The notes under the pieces were generated by a model, which searched no databases, was not told where the DNA came from, and saw only the letters and a program-made list of their open reading frames with translations. Positions 46,701 through 55,700 of a stretch of 64,000 nucleotides of DNA are shown here, piece after piece. This DNA comes from Diploptera punctata. Taxonomy: Eukaryota > Arthropoda > Insecta > Blattodea > Blaberidae. The stretch covers positions 19,475 through 83,474 of the forward strand of contig JASPKZ010009689.1 in NCBI GenBank assembly GCA_030220185.1, in the 5' to 3' direction. Positions within the stretch are counted from its first letter, which is position 1; every line of letters begins with the position of its first letter. Both the position numbers and the translations under genes were made by a program.

Positions 46701-49700
46701 AATTGGTTCAAATTTCTTAAGATAATAAACTTTCCACTTAATTTGAATAGAAAAATTTACAATATGAGAAATTTATGGTAATAAAATGAATATAATAAAA
46801 ATTTACTTACTGTAATATTATCAAGATTAAGATGTTTTGCATGGCCTTGGGCTCTGGATTTCAGCACACAATTCTCGCACTTTCTGTTTATTTTTATGCA
46901 GTGTTGTATACTACTACTCATTCCACAATCATCAAGGGCATTGCGATGACTTGCACATCAGATTCTAGCAAATTTAACATCAGTTCTAAACTATGCCGAT
47001 CTAGATCCATATTTAGTCGATCTTGACTTAGTACAAACATTACAGTAGCTGTACAAAGTCCAAGACTCTGAAACAGATAATTATATTAATTATGTAACAC
47101 ATTTAATGGTGTTATGTTTATAAATTATTATCCACACACAAATTCTCTCAATTCCACAATTTAAATCACTCACACTGAAGGACAAATTAATATTTGAAGA
47201 AAAAATTATTCGCCCAAACAGGGATTTAAACCCAAGATTAAGATGTATGATGTTTGTTCTTAAATATTTTTTTTAGAAAATCACAGGTTAAACCTCTCAA
47301 TGAATATTTCAAGTTCTATAGAATAGTACTGCGCATGTGCACACACTTATGATATTACCGATAGATGGAAGAACATACCTGTGCACATGTGCAGTGATTA
47401 TTAAATTGGAAGCACTTATCTGTGAAACTGGTATGACCAATTTTTTAAATAAATTTCCAAAATATTTTTAAGAAATGGATGTACGTTACATTAACTTGTC
47501 TCTTTGTAACTTAACAAAATAAAAAGAAGTAGCGCAATTTTGTTTATGATATATTGCATTAAGGTAACATTGGAGGAGTGAAAAAGATCAAAGCATAATG
47601 ATTACAACATTACACACAGATAAATATTTACGAATTATGAATAAAAAAAAATTAAGAACCGCGCTACAAGACATTTAAAATAATAGAGAATGTCAGTGGA
47701 AACGGAAAAAGTAAATAATGAAACAGTGTCATATGAATGTATGGTATAGCATAGTAACTACAGCTCAGCCAATTTTTGTTTAAATAACACAGATAATTTT
47801 TAACATATTTGAGTCTAAACCATTTTACATCTTCCGGGTTCAGAATCCCAGGCTTTATAGACCTAAGCCTATTTTTAAACAGTTTGGATATAATTTCTAG
47901 GAACTTGTGCAAAATCCATTACTATATTCTGAATGAATAAGAATCAAAGGTAATAGAACTAGTAATAACTGTGTTCTTATTCTATTATTTTTATTTTGTA
48001 CATTTATTTTTAAAAAATGTGAATTACAAGAAAAATGTTTGTAACCTGAATAAAGTCTTCATTAAAATAGTTTTCCTTTGTATCATATAACTTGAAACTT
48101 AATGGAATATTTTATGAGTAAATAACAGTATACAGGAATTGACACACAAAAATAATGAAAAACATGGTCTGAAAACCTTTGATCTATTAAGATGGGATAT
48201 GCAGTTCATTTTCTTGGCCTATCTATTGGGTATTTTCCTTTTGGCTTTCCTTTCGAAGACCTATTTTAAGCTCCATTTGTACCATATATCCTCCCTATCT
48301 CAGGACTAAGAGACTTAATTGAGTTTATTATATTTTCTATAAAGATGTCGGCGTGGTGGTTTGGCAGTTATGTTCCTTGCTTCTAATCCCGAGTGAAATG
48401 GGCTCAAATCTGGCCGGGGTTGATGTATTTTTGGGATAGAAGAATCCAAGGGATAAATCCTCCTGAGGGACATTAAAGTCATGGTTCCGAGTCTAAGATT
48501 TTTGGGTTCATAAAAGAACCCCAAACCTGAAAAAGAGGGGCTTCTGAGCAAAATTTTTAACCAACCTTCCCACCAACTAAACAATACCTTTTTTTATTTA
48601 ACTTTTACAGGAATTAATCACTTATGAGGTTTAATTTATGGTAGAAGAGGTTCATCGGTCCACACAACAGAGGGAAGAAGAAGAGTTTTCTCCGATCAAC
48701 ATAACATCAGTCGCCAAAATAGTACTGAAGATGAGACCGCTATGGTCTCAAAATTGCGATCTACTTAGATTTGTATGAGGAGAGGTAAGAAACATTTGAT
48801 TTTTTACCATAATACCTTACTTACCTACTAGATGTCTCATTGTGATGATATGCTGACCACATGTCACTCACTGACATCTATATGGAAATAAGCAACACCT
48901 AAATTAGGTTAGTCTAGAAACTCCCCAATAGGGGAGTATCCATGTCTCTATGAGGATAAATGGGGTGTTGATCGATTCCATAAATATCATGTAGCTCTCT
49001 CTACAAAACCGATCTGCTTGTCCTTCTTAGGTCCATAAAGCCTTTCTAAGCATTTTATTTCCAAATACTCGTATCTTTTTTCTTCTCTTAAAGAGACCAT
49101 GCTGATATATATATATATATAAACCACACACACCACACACACACCCAACCACACACACAACAACTTAGGAATAAAATGGTTTAGGGAGGCCCAAGACTTT
49201 TCATGGATTGTAAGTGCCACGAAGTAATTACAATTTTAAATTATTTTCAGTCTGATCATCTTACCTCAATATTAATGTTGATTTGTTTTGAAACATGTCC
49301 AAGAACAAATCAACATTAATATTGAGGGTAAGATGATCAGACTGAAAATAATTTAATTAAAATAACCTCAAAATATCATTTCCTAAAATTAAATATTAAA
49401 TACAATTTTTTTCTAAGACTTACAACTTGACTCACCTGATCTTTGGTGGCATCATGTAAGGCACGGAAGAACTTGGTCACAGTTCCATGAGCTCTAACAT
49501 GCATCCTGAAGGCAGGAGCATGCATTTAGATGCTAGTGTTATTGCTGAGAGGCATCTGCAAGCAGACAACCATGTTAATTTACAAAGACTTAATAAATGA
49601 TATTTCTTACCAATTGACTATTTTCATACAAACAAAGTCCTTTTTCTATAATCTCCTGTAGGTAACTTACATATCTTTCAGAGAAAACATGCTGGAATCA

Positions 49701-52700
49701 GATAATAAAATGTATGTACACTAGCGACAAAAAGAATGAGCCGCTTCAAAAAGCAGAGTTCCTATTATGGCCCACTGCACAATAAAAAGCTAAGCTGTGA
49801 TTCATGAGATAACATGCTGTTAAATGTTTTAAATACACTGTATTTAGTTTTAATACGTCTTAAATAGTTAAAAGTACAATGAGGAGACATGTTTTCTAGA
49901 TATTTACGAGTGTTTGACAAATGCAATATTACTCAAATTGAGACATTTCAAATAAAGTTAAACTCTCGTTCAAAGTGCAAAATAAAAGACAACCATATTT
50001 AGACAACAATATCCGATATTTGAGTAGCGTAGATCGTTCAAACCACTTACAAGAAGATGAAATATGTATGAAAGCCAGGGTTCCAAATCCTCCAACCATT
50101 TTTTTTTATTATTGTATTTTTGCAAAGGATTATTCCATGCCATATAATCTACACTGCCACTATAATCTATATTCATATTCCTGCTTCGTAATACCTTTAT
50201 AACACTATCTATTTAGCTACCGGTATAAATTTAATTGTTGTGCAATACCAAGTTTTAATAATATGCTATAAATTTATGTAATGAAAGATAATCTAGCTTC
50301 ATAATTTTGTGTTTTATTATTAAGTATTAGTGAGGAAAAATTTTTACCCTTGATTTAAAATATTTAGTTATATATGTTATATATTCCAGTCATGCATAAT
50401 AATAGCCCATAGATGATTGGACCAAAAAAATAATAATAATAATAATATTAATAATGGGATGTATCAAAGGATGTGAAGAATGTAATTAACTGGGGATCAA
50501 AATTAACTCAAAATGTACCCAAGAAAATGACATAAAATATAGAATTCAAAAAGGCAGATCAGTAATAACAATGTTAAACGGCGTTTTGTGGGATAAGAAC
50601 ATATGAATGGATACCAAATTAGAAATTTATAAATCCATAATTCGAAGAACGCTAACATACAGTGCAGAAACTTGGCAGTTGAATAAAAATTTGAGTATAA
50701 AGTTTATGTCCACTGAAATGCATTGTTCTAGACACTCAACTAAATTGGAATAAATCAGAAATACAATCATCAAACAACAAATGAAAATCCAAAATTCAAT
50801 ATTAGATTTTGTGAGATACAGACACTAGAATGGTATGGTCATACACGTAGGATGCCAAAGAAAAGATTACCAGACAAGCTTTGGGATGGATTCCAACTAG
50901 GAAAGGAAAGAAAGGTCCACCTAGATTTAAATGGATGGATTATGTAAGAAGAGGTAGGTCTGGAAGAAATTGGAATGTGAAGATAGAGAAAATGGAGAAA
51001 GAAGATAAAAATTTAAAAAGCTTTGGGCACAGTAAGATGTTATATTACATTGTAAACCTGTTTATAAATAAATAAATAAATAATAATAAAATAGTAATAT
51101 TTCCAAATAGTATGTTTTTTTCTTTAAGAATGGACACACAGAATAAAATAGAAAGCATTTTAACAATTACAAAATTTATAACCTAATCGGGAATCGAACC
51201 TGTGACTTTTTGCATGCGAATCAAAGCCACTAAGCACTGAGCTAAGCATACATTGGCTAACTGCACTTGAAGAATACTCTTCAAAGGAAGAAGGGAAACA
51301 TATTGTAGCTCTACTGTGCAATTAATTTAATCGTGTGACTCGCACATTGGAATTTATAATATCCGAGGTCAAGAGTCAGCCCATTCTATTGGTTGCTAAA
51401 TGTACATAATGCCCAACTCCACCTTTCATATTTTGAGTCCCACACTCAGCAGATATTATGGTGGTTTTGCAGACTATTTTAAAGTAATGAATCCTTTCAG
51501 CAGATTGTATTACACAAAAATGGTATATATTCTGTAATAGAAAGGAATTTTCTCTCCATAGTTCTGCAGGCCTAGAAGACTTTTGGCCTAACAGTCAGCT
51601 GAAGGTCTCACAAACATGTCATTTGGAGAGAGCTGGACAATAATCTAGCTATTACATGAGTGACATGTAGTCAGTATAAGAATCAAATGAATCATGAATT
51701 CTTTTTACCTCATGCATCTATGTTTTTTAACACAGAACTGCAGTATCGGAAAAACTTCATTCCTACTGTCAGCTGTCCGTGAGTCGTGAAAACAGCTGAC
51801 GATGGAAATGATGTTTCCCGATACTGCAGTTCTATGTTAAAAAACATAGATGTATAAGGTAAGAAGAATTCATGATTCATTTGATTATTATAGAAAACTC
51901 CATAACGTAAAAATTCCCAACTTTATTATAAAAGTGTAGTCAGTATGTCAAATCCTACGACCATTATAGCTGGCTTTCTCAACTTGGATCTGCTAATAAA
52001 TAAGGTGAATCTGGAGTCATCTTACCACATAACTTCAGTTCTATTTGAACTAGTTTTCAGTATATCCTGTATACCATAGTCTGCTTTTCCAGACTCCGGA
52101 TTCACCTTATTTATTAAGAAAAACCCTCACAATGTTACTTCCTAATATATTTTATTTATTGGAGCTACTACTTATTGTAGTTGGGTGGGCACTGGTACCA
52201 TACTGCCAATATTCCATAAGAAAATTTCTTCCCCTATGGGCAGGAAGACCATATTTCTCAGTTTAAAATTCAAAATAGGACACTTCACTTTTTGTTTGAA
52301 TATAACAATAAATAAAACACACACATAAAAACATTATATATATATAAGTGTCAAAAATATAGTTATAACATCTAAATATACAAGCGTTTACTGCTATAAA
52401 GTAAATATTCTCTTTAAAAATTTGCTTAACTGTTATGTTAGCCACTATATATTAGTCGGAACAAATTTCCACTACCTCTTGTGTGAATTGAGAATACTAC
52501 ATATATAAGAAAAATGTATGTTTGAATTGGAATACTTGGGTAGCTCAGATCGTTAGAGCATTAAACATACAGAGTTTAGAGATTCGGGTTCAAATCCCGA
52601 CTCAAGCATTCACTTTTCTTTTCATATCACATATATAAAAGATTATGCATCACATTGTACAAATTGCAAGTCAATCAGTTCCGTCTTCATACCCAGAAAT

Positions 52701-55700
52701 ACTTTTCAATTACTTTGGAATTTGCTAAAAATTAGGTATTTTCATCCTCTGATCCCCTCAATCATGTACTTCAGATACAATTAAATTACAAAAATTCTAT
52801 GTGAATTTATGACAAAGAGAAAAATATCTGCCTGAACCGGGAATCAAAATCCCTTTATCATAAATTATAATAGCTTAGCTATTCAAAGTTAAAATTGGGA
52901 AACACATTATGAGCTTAGCTATGTATAATAAATAATTTAAGTATTTTGATTCTAAATTAATTGTACAAAAGCTACAGAACTAATTATATTAATACAGAAG
53001 TAAACTGACAGAAAGTTTGGAAACATTATTTACTTTAAAATGATAACCATACCTTGTTCCTATTGGATTATTATCCTGAAGTGCATCCAGGAAAAATTCT
53101 ACATCATCATTGAATTCCTGGAATTCGCCAGATTCTTGAATCTGATGAGCTTTCTTTACATTCCTGACTACAAGTGAAGAACTGAAATAAAATTAAATAA
53201 AGGAAAAAATCCTTTTACATTAAACTTTCAAGTAAAAATTTACATTCAAATTATATAATTATTACAACATCTGGGGTTATTCGTAGTGGAACATAAACCA
53301 TTGCTAGCAAGAGATCAATCTGTTAAATGTTACACTGAAATAAATAAATATCTATAAGTAATGCCACAAGTGATTTTCCAATTTATCTAGAGGATTTGGA
53401 AATCAAGAGTGGCATTTGTTGGGACTATTTAACGAATAAAATTAAGCTGTTTACTCAAAAATTATTACTTAAAATAGTTAGCGGTATTTTAAAATATTTA
53501 TATATTTAATGTAAATGACAATGTTTGAAAACAAATTAGAAATGTGTGGTTATGTTTATTCACTGCAACTTGATTATATTATTTATTGCCAAATAGAATT
53601 GCAATATTATAAGATAAGAATGCGCCCTAGTGGAGAACTAATAAAACTCATCGAACTGTATATTATAACCAAGATTATAGGTTATTAATTTATTTTTTTA
53701 GTAAACAACTCAGTAAAATCAAGGAATCTGTTTATTATTTGCTATATTCAATGTATTTGTTGGAGAGTCAGTCACTGCTAAATAATGCTCTGACCTATTC
53801 AGAATATTAAGAGGAGCTTTCTTTATCACAAAAGCAGGAGCTGATAGAGAGAAATTGATAAAGAGCAAGGTGAAACATGACTGTCATTGGTTGCAAAACC
53901 AAAATTCATTGAAACGTGATTGGTCATTGACTCCCATTTGGGACATGAGTTAAATAATCATTATAATTAATATACCAATATAAAAATACACACAGGATAC
54001 ACACTACTAGATCACAAAAAAAATGAAAACATCTTAGAAGAATTACACACGGAACCTTTAGAAAACAAAATTTCTGATTATAAGTCAAGATGGATGCAAC
54101 ATGTTCATCAAATGTTAAGATATCAACCTGCAGGAAGAAGAAGAAGACCAGGACGTCCACACAAAAGACTTCTGGATGGTGTTTCTCTTGAGGCCGAAAC
54201 AGGTCAACAAATAGCCTAAATTCGTGAATGTACCATGATGATATAAAAATAATATTCATATCCTTTATCAAATTTCATACTGTTAGACTGTACTTTTATG
54301 TGTAATAAAATTGCAAATGAGATATTATGGTATTAACAAAATTTGCAAAATTAATATTACTAACAAATATTAAGTTGGTTAAGGAATTGGTGGACATTTA
54401 ATTCTAAAATCAAATTATTTTCACCTCATAATCATAAAATTAGTAGCTGAAATCACACTTTATGTGAAATATGTGTGAGAACATAGAAAATAATCCTTTT
54501 AAATATAATTTACAATGCACTTTGGTTTCTCTTATAAAATATAATCAACTGAAAGATTTATTCTTCTGACAGACTATCATTGTAACCATTAGCTTACAAT
54601 GTCTTTCCAAATCAAAGAGACAATATTTTTCACAATTAAGATTTTTGACCCTGTTGAAGCATACAATCTCTTCACGATGAGCAAAGTGTACATATTTTTC
54701 ATATGTAAGTTCTTTCACATGATTAACAAGTTTAGTTTATGTTAAAATGTCAATACATTCTCAGCCTACATGTTCAAGAACAAGATTATCAAGTAGGGTA
54801 AAGTTATATGTATACGGAAGTTGTATACATTACCATTTAAGTAATTAGATTTTCAAATGTGTTACTGTAATATTCACATATTTATATGCATATATTACAT
54901 GATATTCCCCATAGTATTACATGCCATATATACATTATATTCCACAAAGTATATACCAAATTTATTCTATTCAAACAAAATAATCACCAAAATCATAACA
55001 AAATTAGAATAAAAATTAAGGTAAAATTAATATAAATAAAATTACATCCCTAGTAATACTCTATAGTGAATGGATTATTTCATGGCAGATATATCATTGC
55101 CAATTGAAAATCTTCACACAAACTGCCATACTTTTCCTTGCTCTCTATTTCTATAATTTAACATAAATAAACTTAACCATATAATATGCATACTTTATCA
55201 GTTTTTAAATAAATGTTAATTCATCCATAAATCTATATTTCATTCATTTCTTAATTTAAAATGAGACTTGTAATATTTCGAGAACTCATAACACCTAAAA
55301 ACATGGGAATTTCACATTTATGAAGGTAAAAAGGAGCTTTCTGTAGAACATATCCCCATATTGTTTTCTAGATTAATCATTATTATGTAGGCATTCTGAT
55401 TGCAAGAAGAAAGAAGAAAGACATACAGTGGTCAATACACATGTAGTGCAATGGACAAGCCAAATAATTGATAAGTGCTACTTCAATAGTCCAAATTACT
55501 GCTAAGAAACAATCCACTTACTTTAATGATAGAATCACATATCAAATTATAATCTAATAAAAAGGGGGGGAAGAAGCAGCACAATGAATTAAGATGTGTT
55601 ATAGAGGGCCTTACTTGATATTGTTCACAGTTATTGCCAGATAAAACACCAATGAATTTTGACACTCTAAACAGGGCTAATATGAAATAGAACTGTTAAC

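Noticed and set aside
46832..47026. 64-codon plus-strand frame
   Set aside because: It is a shadow of the WAPL exon 46811-47067 on the opposite strand.
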